From NCBI GenBank assembly GCA_009774055.1, contig VSNB01000178.1, positions 1 through 6,482 on the forward strand: a DNA stretch of 6,482 nucleotides. The letters run 5' to 3'. The translations under genes and the position numbers were made by a program. Under the pieces are notes generated by a model. The model saw only the letters and a program-made list of their open reading frames with translations, had not been told where the DNA came from and searched no databases. Every line of letters begins with the position of its first letter. The stretch's first letter is position 1. Origin of the DNA: Clostridiales bacterium. Lineage in GTDB: Bacteria > Bacillota > Clostridia > Oscillospirales > Oscillospiraceae. Positions 1 through 6,232 of the stretch are shown here, piece by piece.

Positions 1-424
1 CCAGCACGCGCATCTGGTTGCATGCCAGGGGGACGTATTTCCCGTTTACCGTATAGCCCCAATAGGTATAGCGGCCCTCGGCATCGGTGCCGGCGGTATA
101 GTCGCCGATGGAGTTGACAAAGCCCGAGAGCACCCCGTCCTGGCTGATGCCCGCCTCCGTGATGGCGGCGTAGATCACCTCGGAGACAAATTGATTATCG
201 GAGGTCAGCGTCACCGTACCGTTATAGAGCACATCGTCTCCCGCCGCAATTTTCACATTGGTTGTCTGTACCGTCCAGCCGGCGGCGCCGTCTACGGTAT
301 ACTCGGCGGTGTCGGTCCCCACCTCGAAGGGGACCTGGGGCTTCCCGCCACCGCCGTCTCCGCCGCACGCGGCAAGCGTCAGCGCCGTCAGAACAGCCAG
401 CAGCACAGATACAGATCTTTTCAT
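1..424 (-). CDS. DUF4430-domain lipoprotein, 3' end cut by window edge
   Basis: Reading leftwards from 424, 141 codons stay open to the window edge, so the C-terminus is missing. The N-terminus is a lipoprotein signal: a short basic start (MKRS), a hydrophobic core and the lipobox LAAC with Cys20, followed by a glycine-rich linker (GGDGGGG). A lipid-anchored protein on the outer face of the membrane is therefore predicted. The rest (about residues 30-141) resembles DUF4430 domains, the fold related to the C-terminal domain of transcobalamin. Typical signs are SEVIYAAI, an SIGDYTAG segment, YWGYTVNGKYV and a following NQMRVL. Start ATG 424 has AGGAGG 9 nt upstream. The gene lies 43 nt after the stop of the PHP lipoprotein gene, with no terminator between, so it is probably the second gene of the same operon. 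Ligand and role are unknown. The lipoprotein call is firm; the DUF4430 call is by recognition only. Confidence 0.8.
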   Translation of the reverse strand, partial: MKRSVSVLLAVLTALTLAACGGDGGGGKPQVPFEVGTDTAEYTVDGAAGWTVQTTNVKIAAGDDVLYNGTVTLTSDNQFVSEVIYAAITEAGISQDGVLSGFVNSIGDYTAGTDAEGRYTYWGYTVNGKYVPLACNQMRVL

Positions 425-467
425 TTCCTATCTCCTCCTGTTTTTATTTTATGTTTTAGTTATAAGA

Positions 468-2024
468 TTACCCGATCAAAACAGGGTTCGTAATCGCATA
501 CTGGCTGACGGGGCCCAGAACCTCGATCAGGACCCAGTCCCCGGTCTGCCAGTCGGCGCTGAGCGCAATCGGTTCATTGTATCGGTCCTCCGTTCCGTCC
601 AAAGCGACCGTCTGAAGGATACTGCCGTTGCGCACCACCCGAATTTCCCGGATGCCGTCCCGGTTAAAAATATCTGTGTGAAGGGTTACCTCCCGGCCTG
701 CGGGGGTCAGCGTCTCGCCGTAGCCGGCTCCATCCATGTCGCAGAGAACCACCGGCCCGTTGGAGATAAAGCTGTGCCCAGACACCAGCGCATTCTGGAC
801 ATTCTCCATAGTAAGCTCCTCAGGGGCGAGCTGGACATAGGTGGCCGGCATGCCGGGATATTTTCCGCAGGAGCGGATATAGTCATAATAGGCGCTGATA
901 TCGCCGATCTGCTCCGGATCGGAGGCTCCGGCCTGCCGGCTCAGGGAGTCGTGGTTGTCCGAGCCTCCAACAGCCGCATGGAAGGGATGCCCGTCCTTCA
1001 TGGCGTTGAGGAGGCCATACCACAGCAGCTTGGCGTCATAGTTCTGATTCATCGCGTTGGAGTCCGTATAAATCCCATCGGGCGGAACAAAATATCCGTT
1101 CCATATCTCCACCGTGTCGATGGTATCCAGAAGTTCATAATCATCCAGGTCCACCCAGTTGGCGGCTCCCATGGTGGTCGAGGAATAGGGGTGGTTCATT
1201 TGCGCCACGCCCCCCACCCGCTTGATGGAGTCGATGATGTAGACCAGCTTATCCCGGATCATGGCCATCTTATCCTGCGAGGCCCGCTCAGACTCCCGCA
1301 GATTCAGGTCGTAAGTCTCCAGCGTAAGCCCGGACCCCAGGGAATTGAAGTGTCCGAACTCCGTGGTGACCTCCACGCCGTCGAAGCCCACAAAGGGCCG
1401 GCCATTCCCCTGTCCGTCCGTCATGACGTTGACGCTGGTCCTGCTTACCCACTCAGGCACACCGCGGGAGGTGTTGTGGTCGGTGAGGAAGCCCCAGTAC
1501 AGCCCCATGCTGGCGTTGCCGTTGAACAGGCCAGAGATGCTGTCCACCCCATCGGAATAATAGCTGTGCTGGTGGCAGTCTCCGGCAATCCACCCTTTTC
1601 CGTAGCTGTCGAAGAGCTGGACCAGGCGGGCATCCGGCAGATAGAGGGTCTTCAGCGATGCAACCTCCACCTCTTTGACCTCCTCGCTGTACTCCGCGCC
1701 CTTGTTGAACGTAAGCGTATACTTTCCCGGCGGCAGTTTCAGCTCATAGCCGCCGAACGCGTTGGTCGTTTCCCGTATCGTGCTTCCCGCCTCATCTGTC
1801 ACGACGATGCCGGCAACCAGCATATTGCTGTTGCTGTCCGTGACCTTTCCCCGGACGATGCCGGCCGTCTGCGCCGCCGGGGCTTCAGCCTGTTCCGATT
1901 CTGCCGGAGCCGCGGGGCCGGGCGCTCCGCCGGCAACGTCGCTGCAGCCCGCCAGGAGCGCCGCTGCGACAAGCCCCAGGAGCAGAAACACGGGAAAACG
2001 GATGCCGAAAGTCTTCTTTTTCAT
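468..2024 (-). CDS. CehA/McbA-like PHP-domain metallohydrolase lipoprotein
   Basis: 518 residues. The N-terminus is a lipoprotein signal (MKKK, hydrophobic stretch, LLAGC with Cys27) and then an Ala/Pro/Glu-rich linker. Residues about 55-122 form a carboxypeptidase-regulatory-like beta-sandwich (GKVTD, GGYELKLPPGKYTL). Residues about 145-390 are a PHP domain with the expected metal ligands: GDCHQHS (H151, H153), SDG (D158), TDHN (D182, H183), E218 and H225, NHPY (H278) and GGSDNHD (D356, H358). A beta-rich C-terminal domain ends in AITNPVLIG, as in CehA/McbA relatives. A metal-dependent phosphoesterase or related hydrolase outside the membrane is inferred; the substrate cannot be read from sequence. 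Start choice: ATG 2024 has AAGGAG 8 nt upstream, whereas the in-frame GTG at 2033 overlaps that site. It is the first gene of the lipoprotein operon and diverges from the AraC-type regulator, its likely controller. Confidence 0.9.
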   Translation of the reverse strand: MKKKTFGIRFPVFLLLGLVAAALLAGCSDVAGGAPGPAAPAESEQAEAPAAQTAGIVRGKVTDSNSNMLVAGIVVTDEAGSTIRETTNAFGGYELKLPPGKYTLTFNKGAEYSEEVKEVEVASLKTLYLPDARLVQLFDSYGKGWIAGDCHQHSYYSDGVDSISGLFNGNASMGLYWGFLTDHNTSRGVPEWVSRTSVNVMTDGQGNGRPFVGFDGVEVTTEFGHFNSLGSGLTLETYDLNLRESERASQDKMAMIRDKLVYIIDSIKRVGGVAQMNHPYSSTTMGAANWVDLDDYELLDTIDTVEIWNGYFVPPDGIYTDSNAMNQNYDAKLLWYGLLNAMKDGHPFHAAVGGSDNHDSLSRQAGASDPEQIGDISAYYDYIRSCGKYPGMPATYVQLAPEELTMENVQNALVSGHSFISNGPVVLCDMDGAGYGETLTPAGREVTLHTDIFNRDGIREIRVVRNGSILQTVALDGTEDRYNEPIALSADWQTGDWVLIEVLGPVSQYAITNPVLIG

Positions 2025-2167
2025 GGGAATCACTCCTTGTCAACATATTTGCAGCATCAGACACAGCCGCACCGTTTGCCGCGCCGCCATCAAGACCGGC
2101 GAAACGGGAGACAGGTGGTTTGGGCGGACCGCTCCGGACCAACGCAGGTTTTCTTCCGCTTCTGATC

Positions 2168-2196
2168 TTGACATTTTATGTGTCCACTTATATGAT
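2168..2196 (+). promoter_or_regulatory. Sigma-A promoter of the AraC-type regulator
   Basis: TTGACA at 2168-2173, a 17-bp spacer, then TATGAT at 2191-2196. This is one mismatch from the full vegetative consensus. Transcription should begin near 2203, leaving a leader of about 38 nt before the ATG at 2241. Confidence 0.85.
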
Positions 2197-2214
2197 ATAG
2201 AAAATGCACATAAA
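2175..2214. repeat. Inverted repeat TTTATGTG-N24-CACATAAA, candidate operator
   Basis: TTTATGTG at 2175-2182 and its exact reverse complement CACATAAA at 2207-2214 are 32 bp apart centre to centre, about three helical turns. The arms enclose the -10 of the regulator's promoter. A second, interleaved pair is CATTTT (2172-2177) and AAAATG (2201-2206). The position suits autoregulation by the AraC-type protein, but AraC operators are often direct repeats, so the assignment is tentative. Confidence 0.45.
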
Positions 2215-2240
2215 GCAAAATGCAAAAAGGACCAGATGTT

Positions 2241-3122
2241 ATGCAAATTGAATCATTAGCGAAAATCTTCGATACGACCGAAATGTCCGTAAAGCATCCC
2301 TTTTCTCCCGAAGGATTTCTGTTTACCTATTATCCCAACGAAAATCCCTCCAACGTACACTACCATGACTTTTTGGAAATTGGCTATTGTGAAAGCGGCG
2401 CCGGCCTTTTCATTGTGGACGGAGAGATTATTCCGTTCAACGGGAAGTGCGTTTCCATCATCTACGAGGGCCAGATTCATATTGCCAAAAGCATCACTCC
2501 GGAAAAGAGCCTGTGGCACTTCTTATATATTGACCTGGAAAAGCTTTTTTACAAGGTGGATCCGGTGGAGCTTAAGGCCCTGAAATGCACACAATATGCG
2601 TTCTATACCTTCCCCAATATCATTCACTATCAGGACGACCCCGCCCTGTACCACATGGTCAGCGAGGTTATGGCCGAGTGCGCCGCCTGTCAGGAAAATT
2701 ATCTTGCGGTTGTCCGCGGGCTGGTCTTCGCCGTACTGGTACACCATGGCCGCTATATGCAGCATCCCCACTCCAGGGCCGGAACGGCAGAAAAGACATT
2801 TCTTCTCTCCGAGCTCTCTGAGCTCCTCAGCTATATCAGCCGTCACTACACCGAGGATATCACTATCGAGGACCTGTGCGGCGTGTCGAACATGAGCAAA
2901 TCCACCTTGCAGCGAAAAATGACCGCCGGCATCGGATATTCTCCGCTGCAATATGTCCAGCGGCTGCGCACCAGCCATGCCGCAGTCCTTCTCCAGGATA
3001 AGAGCATTCCGATCACGGAGGTGGCCACCCGCTCCGGTTACAACAGTATTTCCTCTTTTAATCGGTGCTTCATCAACCGCTTCGGCGTTTCTCCCACCCA
3101 ATGGCAGAAAAATGCGAATTGA
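2241..3122 (+). CDS. AraC-family transcriptional regulator
   Basis: 293 residues, the usual length for a two-domain AraC protein. The N-terminal half is a cupin-type sensor domain (HYHDFLEIGY near residues 40-50, then GLFIVDGE and a GQIHIAKS strand), which in this family binds a small effector or mediates dimerisation. The C-terminal ~100 residues carry two helix-turn-helix motifs: ITIEDLCGVSNMSKSTLQR, then ITEVATRSGYNSISSFNRCF, ending in the family-typical FGVSPTQW. Start choice: ATG 2241 has AAAGGA 9 nt upstream; the in-frame ATG at 2220 lacks a convincing site and would add seven residues. The gene has its own strong promoter and lies back-to-back with the lipoprotein operon, the usual arrangement for a local regulator. 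The effector is unknown. Its AT content looks higher than that of pepF. Confidence 0.95.
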   Translation: MQIESLAKIFDTTEMSVKHPFSPEGFLFTYYPNENPSNVHYHDFLEIGYCESGAGLFIVDGEIIPFNGKCVSIIYEGQIHIAKSITPEKSLWHFLYIDLEKLFYKVDPVELKALKCTQYAFYTFPNIIHYQDDPALYHMVSEVMAECAACQENYLAVVRGLVFAVLVHHGRYMQHPHSRAGTAEKTFLLSELSELLSYISRHYTEDITIEDLCGVSNMSKSTLQRKMTAGIGYSPLQYVQRLRTSHAAVLLQDKSIPITEVATRSGYNSISSFNRCFINRFGVSPTQWQKNAN

Positions 3123-3175
3123 AGCAAATCATTGCTGTGGGCGTCCGGGCAGGCCGCCTCATGCCGGAGGCAACA

Positions 3176-3200
3176 TGTCTGACAGCGGATATCTCAGACA
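3176..3200. repeat. Small hairpin TGTCTGA-N11-TCAGACA
   Basis: A perfect 7-bp inverted repeat (3176-3182 and 3194-3200) lies 53 bases after the regulator's stop. There is no T-run on the plus side, so it is at best a weak terminator or 3'-end stabilising structure for the regulator mRNA. Confidence 0.4.
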
Positions 3201-3210
3201 GAAAACACAG

Positions 3211-3252
3211 GCAGCGCAGGCGAGACTTTTAGGAAAGTCCCGTCTGCGCTGC
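3211..3252 (-). terminator. Strong hairpin between convergent genes, likely terminator
   Basis: A 19-bp stem (3211-3229 with 3234-3252) has one mismatch and one G-U pair and a TAGG tetraloop; its outer nine pairs GCAGCGCAG/CTGCGCTGC are perfect. On the minus strand it starts 11 nt after the stop of the transglutaminase-like gene and is followed by GTGTTTTC, a short T-run. On the plus strand no T-run follows. It probably ends the minus-strand transcript and may block read-through from the regulator. Confidence 0.6.
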
Positions 3253-3263
3253 TCTCTGATGGT

Positions 3264-3806
3264 TTACTGTCGTACCATTGAAAGATACTCCTCGTCTGAA
3301 ATACCCGCCGGAAATGTACGGGTATACTCTTTGACGAGCAGATTCGCCGCCGCATAGTTCTCTTTAAGAACGGATTTCAAGTAATCTGTAAACATGCTTA
3401 CAAACCACGTTACACAGGGTTCCAATTCATCGAAGCAGGGAGTTCCAAACGAAAGGCCCAGGCAGTTGTCTGGCGCCGCGCTCCATTTCCCTTGACAGCG
3501 CAAAAAGACCTGCGTGTGCGTTTGATGCAGGCTGTCGGAGCAATATTCCATAAAATATGACTTGCAGACAAGGCCGTGCCTTACGCAGTACAGCTTGATC
3601 AGTTCCGCCAAATCCCAACACCAGCAGCAGTTGTTTTTGACAATTTCCTCCGGTGAAGAAAACGAATAATTTTGCACGGTGAAATCCGCATCGCCGGCAT
3701 AATGCAGCTTCCCAAAACAGTCCTTATAGCCATATGGTATGGATGCAACATACCGGAAAAAGGATTCCGTATCCATGGACAGTATATCGTCAAGCATAAG
3801 ATTCAT
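3264..3806 (-). CDS. Cys-rich predicted transglutaminase-like (papain-fold) protein
   Basis: 180 residues, no signal peptide or membrane segment, so probably cytoplasmic. The core resembles a transglutaminase-like/papain-fold family common in Firmicutes. A CWDLAELIKLY helix offers a candidate nucleophile C63, followed by THTQVFL with H97, and a W..APDN segment with D113, giving a plausible Cys-His-Asp triad. Activity (proteolysis, deamidation or acyl transfer) cannot be chosen from sequence. There are 11 cysteines, three of them in the cluster CCWCW at 60-64, unusual for a small cytoplasmic protein. Start ATG 3806 has GGAGG 7 nt upstream and a strong promoter of its own. It is transcribed alone, divergent from pepF and convergent with the AraC-type regulator. 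The family call rests on motif recognition, with moderate confidence; the coding call itself is strong. Confidence 0.75.
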   Translation of the reverse strand: MNLMLDDILSMDTESFFRYVASIPYGYKDCFGKLHYAGDADFTVQNYSFSSPEEIVKNNCCWCWDLAELIKLYCVRHGLVCKSYFMEYCSDSLHQTHTQVFLRCQGKWSAAPDNCLGLSFGTPCFDELEPCVTWFVSMFTDYLKSVLKENYAAANLLVKEYTRTFPAGISDEEYLSMVRQ

Positions 3807-3844
3807 TGCTTCGCCTCCCTTTCAGCTCTCAGTTGATCAATTCA

Positions 3845-3873
3845 ATTGTATCACGTTCCGGTTAGCTTGTCAA
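3845..3873 (-). promoter_or_regulatory. Sigma-A promoter of the transglutaminase-like gene
   Basis: On the minus strand TTGACA (3873-3868), a 17-bp spacer and TACAAT (3850-3845) form a near-consensus promoter. Transcription should start near 3838, about 32 nt upstream of the ATG at 3806. Confidence 0.88.
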
Positions 3874-3899
3874 AGAACGCTTGGTAAAAATGCTGGAAA

Positions 3900-3927
3900 C
3901 GCAAAAGGCGGAAGGGCGCATTTTGCG
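3900..3927. repeat. Inverted repeat between divergent promoters, candidate operator
   Basis: CGCAAAAGGCG (3900-3910) and CGCATTTTGCG (3917-3927) are reverse complements at 10 of 11 positions, with a 6-bp spacer. The element sits upstream of both -35 boxes (3868-3873 on the minus strand and 3932-3937 on the plus strand). It could be a regulator site acting on both genes. The regulator is not identified. Confidence 0.5.
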
Positions 3928-3931
3928 GAAT

Positions 3932-3960
3932 TTGACAATCCATTGGGGAAATGGTACAAT
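3932..3960 (+). promoter_or_regulatory. Sigma-A promoter of pepF
   Basis: TTGACA at 3932-3937, a 17-bp spacer, then TACAAT at 3955-3960. Transcription should start near 3967, giving a 57-nt leader before the pepF ATG at 4024. Both boxes and the spacer length are identical to those of the divergent promoter at 3845-3873. Confidence 0.88.
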
Positions 3961-4023
3961 GCCGATGGACCCCTTTATAGGGAAAAACCTGGAAACAATT
4001 TACGTGAAGAGGAGCGAAAAACG

Positions 4024-5823
4024 ATGGAATTGATGAAGAGAAAGGACGTGCCCGTGGAGCTGACCTGGGACCTGGGCGCGATCTATGACAGCGAGGAGAA
4101 GTGGAAGGCGGATGTAGAGAAGGCCCGCCTGCTCACGGAGGAGCTCCAGCGGGATTACAAGGGCAGGCTGACCTCCGTAGCGGCCATCCACAGCTGTCTG
4201 GACAAATACCGAGAGTGGGAGGAGCTGATAATCCTTGCGGAGGGCTATTGCAATCTGGCCGCCTCCGTAGATTACGGAGATGCCGCCCTTCAGGAGCGCA
4301 ACAACGCCTTTGACCGCTTGAGCGCCCAGATGTCCAGCCGTCTGAGCTTTATCGACAGCGAGATCATTGCCCAGGACGACTCCCTTTTGCGTCAGGCCAT
4401 CGCCCAGGGCGGGCCCAACCAGCCCTATCTGGAGGACCTGCTGCGTCAGAAGCCCTATCAGCTCCAGCCGGAGACTGAGCGCGTCCTGGCGGCCCTGCGC
4501 CCCGTCATCAACGCCCCCTACGATGTCTACAACATGGCCAAGCTGGCGGACATGAAGTTCCCCTCCTTCCAGGCGGACGGCGGGGAGCACCCCCTGGGCT
4601 ATTCCCTCTACGAGGACAAGTACGAGTACGATCCCCGGACCGAGGTCCGCCGGGAGGCATATAAGGCATTCTACGAGAAGCTCCGCGCCTACGAGAACGT
4701 CACCGCCGCCGCCTATCAGGCCAACATACAAGGGGAGAAAATCATCGCAGACCAGCGGGGCTACAAGTCCGTGTTCGACTATCTGCTCTTCTGGCAGAAG
4801 GTGGACCGGAGCCTGTATGACCGGCAGATCGACCTCATTATGGAGAAGCTGGCCCCCCATATGCGGAAGTACGCCAGACTGCTGCAAAAAATCCACGGAC
4901 TGGATAAAATGACCTACGCCGACCTGAAACTGCCGGTGGACCCGGGGTACGCGCCGCCGGTGACCATCGAGGAGTCGCGGAAGTATATCGTCGAGGGCCT
5001 CTCCGTCCTGGGGGAGGACTACCAGGAGATGGTCCGCGCCGCCTACCGGGAGCGCTGGGTGGACTTCGCCCAGAATCAGGGGAAATCCACCGGCGGCTTC
5101 TGCGCCAGCCCCTATGGGAACCACTCCTATATCCTGCTGACTTGGCAGGGGCAGATGAGCGACGTGTTCACCCTGGCCCACGAGCTGGGCCACGCGGGGC
5201 ACTTCAAGCGGTGCAACGAGGCCCAGTCCGTATTCGGCACCAACGTCTCCACCTACTTTGTGGAGGCGCCCTCCACCATGAACGAGCTGCTGCTGGCCCA
5301 CTACCTGCTGAAAACCAACCCGGACAAGCGCTTCCGCCGGTGGGTCCTCAGCAACATGGTGGGGAACACCTACTACCACAACTTCGTCACCCACCTGCTG
5401 GAGGCGGCCTACCAGCGGGAGGTCTATAAGATTGTGGACGCCGGCGGCGGGGTCCAGGCGGAAACCCTGGACCGGCTGATGAGGGAGACTCTGGAGAAGT
5501 TCTGGGGCGGGGATGTGGAGCTCACCGAGGGCGCGGAGCTGACCTGGATGCGCCAGCCACACTACTACATGGGGCTGTACTCCTACACCTACAGCGCGGG
5601 GCTGACGGTGGCGACCCAGGCGTGCAAGCGGATCGAAGCCGAGGGTGCGCCTGCCGTGGAGGACTGGAAGCGGGTTCTGGCCGCCGGCGGTACGAAGACG
5701 CCCCTGGAGCTGGCGCAGATGGCCGGGGTGGACATCTCCACCGACGGGCCCCTGCTGGATACCATCGAGACAATCGGCGGGTATATTGACGAGATTTGCC
5801 GGTTGACGGAGGAATTGGCGTAA
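4024..5823 (+). CDS. pepF: Oligoendopeptidase F, M3-family zinc metallopeptidase
   Basis: 599 residues, the normal length for PepF. It is a cytoplasmic zinc peptidase that cleaves short peptides; no signal peptide is present. The N-terminal third is the helical M3 N-domain, starting with the typical LTWDLGAIYDSEEKW. The catalytic domain holds HELGH at 386-390 (zinc ligands H386 and H390, catalytic E387) and the third ligand E414 in VEAPSTMNE. The C-terminal HYYMGLYSYTYSAG motif (H513, Y519, Y521, Y523) matches the M3 substrate-binding and transition-state region. All key residues are present, so the enzyme should be active. Start choice: ATG 4024 has AGAGGAG 9 nt upstream and lies 57 nt after the predicted transcription start. 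The reading frame is open further upstream to 3739, but that stretch overlaps both promoters and is not coding. Monocistronic: own promoter, then a terminator. Confidence 0.97.
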   Translation: MELMKRKDVPVELTWDLGAIYDSEEKWKADVEKARLLTEELQRDYKGRLTSVAAIHSCLDKYREWEELIILAEGYCNLAASVDYGDAALQERNNAFDRLSAQMSSRLSFIDSEIIAQDDSLLRQAIAQGGPNQPYLEDLLRQKPYQLQPETERVLAALRPVINAPYDVYNMAKLADMKFPSFQADGGEHPLGYSLYEDKYEYDPRTEVRREAYKAFYEKLRAYENVTAAAYQANIQGEKIIADQRGYKSVFDYLLFWQKVDRSLYDRQIDLIMEKLAPHMRKYARLLQKIHGLDKMTYADLKLPVDPGYAPPVTIEESRKYIVEGLSVLGEDYQEMVRAAYRERWVDFAQNQGKSTGGFCASPYGNHSYILLTWQGQMSDVFTLAHELGHAGHFKRCNEAQSVFGTNVSTYFVEAPSTMNELLLAHYLLKTNPDKRFRRWVLSNMVGNTYYHNFVTHLLEAAYQREVYKIVDAGGGVQAETLDRLMRETLEKFWGGDVELTEGAELTWMRQPHYYMGLYSYTYSAGLTVATQACKRIEAEGAPAVEDWKRVLAAGGTKTPLELAQMAGVDISTDGPLLDTIETIGGYIDEICRLTEELA

Positions 5824-5847
5824 GCGGAACTGTGGAATGATAGGAAG

Positions 5848-5886
5848 GGAGCGGGTCACGGTTGGGACCCGCTCCTTTATTTATTA
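5848..5886 (+). terminator. Intrinsic terminator of pepF
   Basis: A perfect 10-bp stem, GGAGCGGGTC (5848-5857) with GACCCGCTCC (5866-5875), has an 8-nt loop and is followed by the T-rich tail TTTATTTATTA. It begins 24 nt after the pepF stop. Confidence 0.93.
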
Positions 5887-5933
5887 TTTGGCCGCAGGAT
5901 TCAGCGTGGGGTTGCCCACACGGAAATCAATTT

Positions 5934-5962
5934 TTGCAAAAGGGATAAAAACGAGCTATAAT
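5934..5962 (+). promoter_or_regulatory. Sigma-A promoter of an orphan transcription unit
   Basis: TTGCAA (5934-5939), a 17-bp spacer and a perfect TATAAT (5957-5962). The predicted start is near 5969. The promoter lies downstream of the pepF terminator and opens a unit that ends at the terminator at 6380-6417. Confidence 0.7.
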
Positions 5963-5968
5963 AGAGGA

Positions 5969-6085
5969 ATGGGAAAGCAGAAAATAGTTGAATATTTCGA
6001 GGAAGTAGAAGCGAGCCGGGAATACAGCGGATCCGGCGGCTCTGCGTGTCAAAAAATGATTTTACAGATTTCAGAGCAGCGATAA
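5969..6085 (+). CDS. Possible 38-residue ORF, leaderless or transposase remnant
   Basis: ATG 5969 opens 38 codons ending at TAA 6083-6085. The start falls almost exactly on the predicted transcription start of the promoter at 5934-5962. If translated it would be leaderless, because AGAGGA abuts the ATG with no spacing. The frame is also open upstream to an ATG at 5837, but that reading crosses the pepF terminator and has no good ribosome binding site. The segment KIVEYFEEVEASRE faintly recalls the N-terminus of ISAs1-type transposases (EYFxxIxDPRE). No further transposase similarity follows in any frame, so at most it is a small remnant. It may equally be non-coding RNA. Low confidence. Confidence 0.25.
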   Translation: MGKQKIVEYFEEVEASREYSGSGGSACQKMILQISEQR

Positions 6086-6216
6086 GGTCAATTTTGTACT
6101 TGATAATCGCCCTCCTCGCAGGGACCGGAAATGGCCGGAGTCAGCACACCGGACTCTTATACAGTCTCCTTCATAGCTTCATCGTGCTATAGTCGGCACA
6201 CTTGAGAAACGGTAAA
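6086..6216. other. Intergenic stretch with weak pairing only
   Basis: No ORF with a ribosome binding site starts here on either strand. The only structure seen is a short inverted repeat, GAGTC/GACTC, near 6138-6156. A TATAGT box at 6188-6193 lacks a matching -35. If the promoter at 5934-5962 is used, this stretch is transcribed as part of the orphan unit. Confidence 0.4.
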
Positions 6217-6232
6217 AAGGAGGCGTGGGAAA

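Larger units (their letters stand above)
2025..2240. promoter_or_regulatory. Divergent intergenic region between lipoprotein operon and regulator
   Basis: This 216-bp gap separates two divergent start codons. The right third is AT-rich and carries the regulator's promoter and an inverted repeat. The left two thirds (about 2041-2160) are GC-rich and would be the long 5' leader of the lipoprotein mRNA. On the minus strand I find only weak promoter-like boxes near 2170-2200, such as TATAAG and TAAAAT, with no good -35. A promoter that needs an activator would look like this. No recognised riboswitch was seen in the leader. Confidence 0.55.

Noticed and set aside
2025..2033. GTG start at 2033 for the PHP lipoprotein
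   Set aside because: The GTG overlaps the ribosome binding site that serves ATG 2024; starting at 2024 gives a standard MKKK lipoprotein signal.
258..2165. 635-codon plus-strand open frame
   Set aside because: It is antisense to both lipoprotein genes, which have lipoboxes, conserved PHP motifs and ribosome binding sites. The plus-strand translation is Arg/Val/His-rich with no recognisable domain; it is open because of the GC-rich codon use of the real genes.
3894..3907. Possible CcpA cre site (TGGAAACGCAAAAG)
   Set aside because: Only the left half fits the cre consensus; the right half lacks the expected CA end. The longer inverted repeat explains the sequence better.
3739..4023. Upstream extension of the pepF reading frame
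   Set aside because: It would cover both divergent promoters and the start of the transglutaminase-like gene. The ATG at 4024 has a good ribosome binding site and gives the normal PepF length.
3959..4035. Short upstream ORF overlapping the pepF start
   Set aside because: Its ATG codons lie within or next to the -10 box, before the predicted transcription start, so it would not be on the mRNA.
4000..5859. 619-codon minus-strand open frame
   Set aside because: It is the antisense shadow of pepF, which carries the complete M3 active site. The shadow is Gly/Val/Leu/Gln-rich and has no domain or ribosome binding site.
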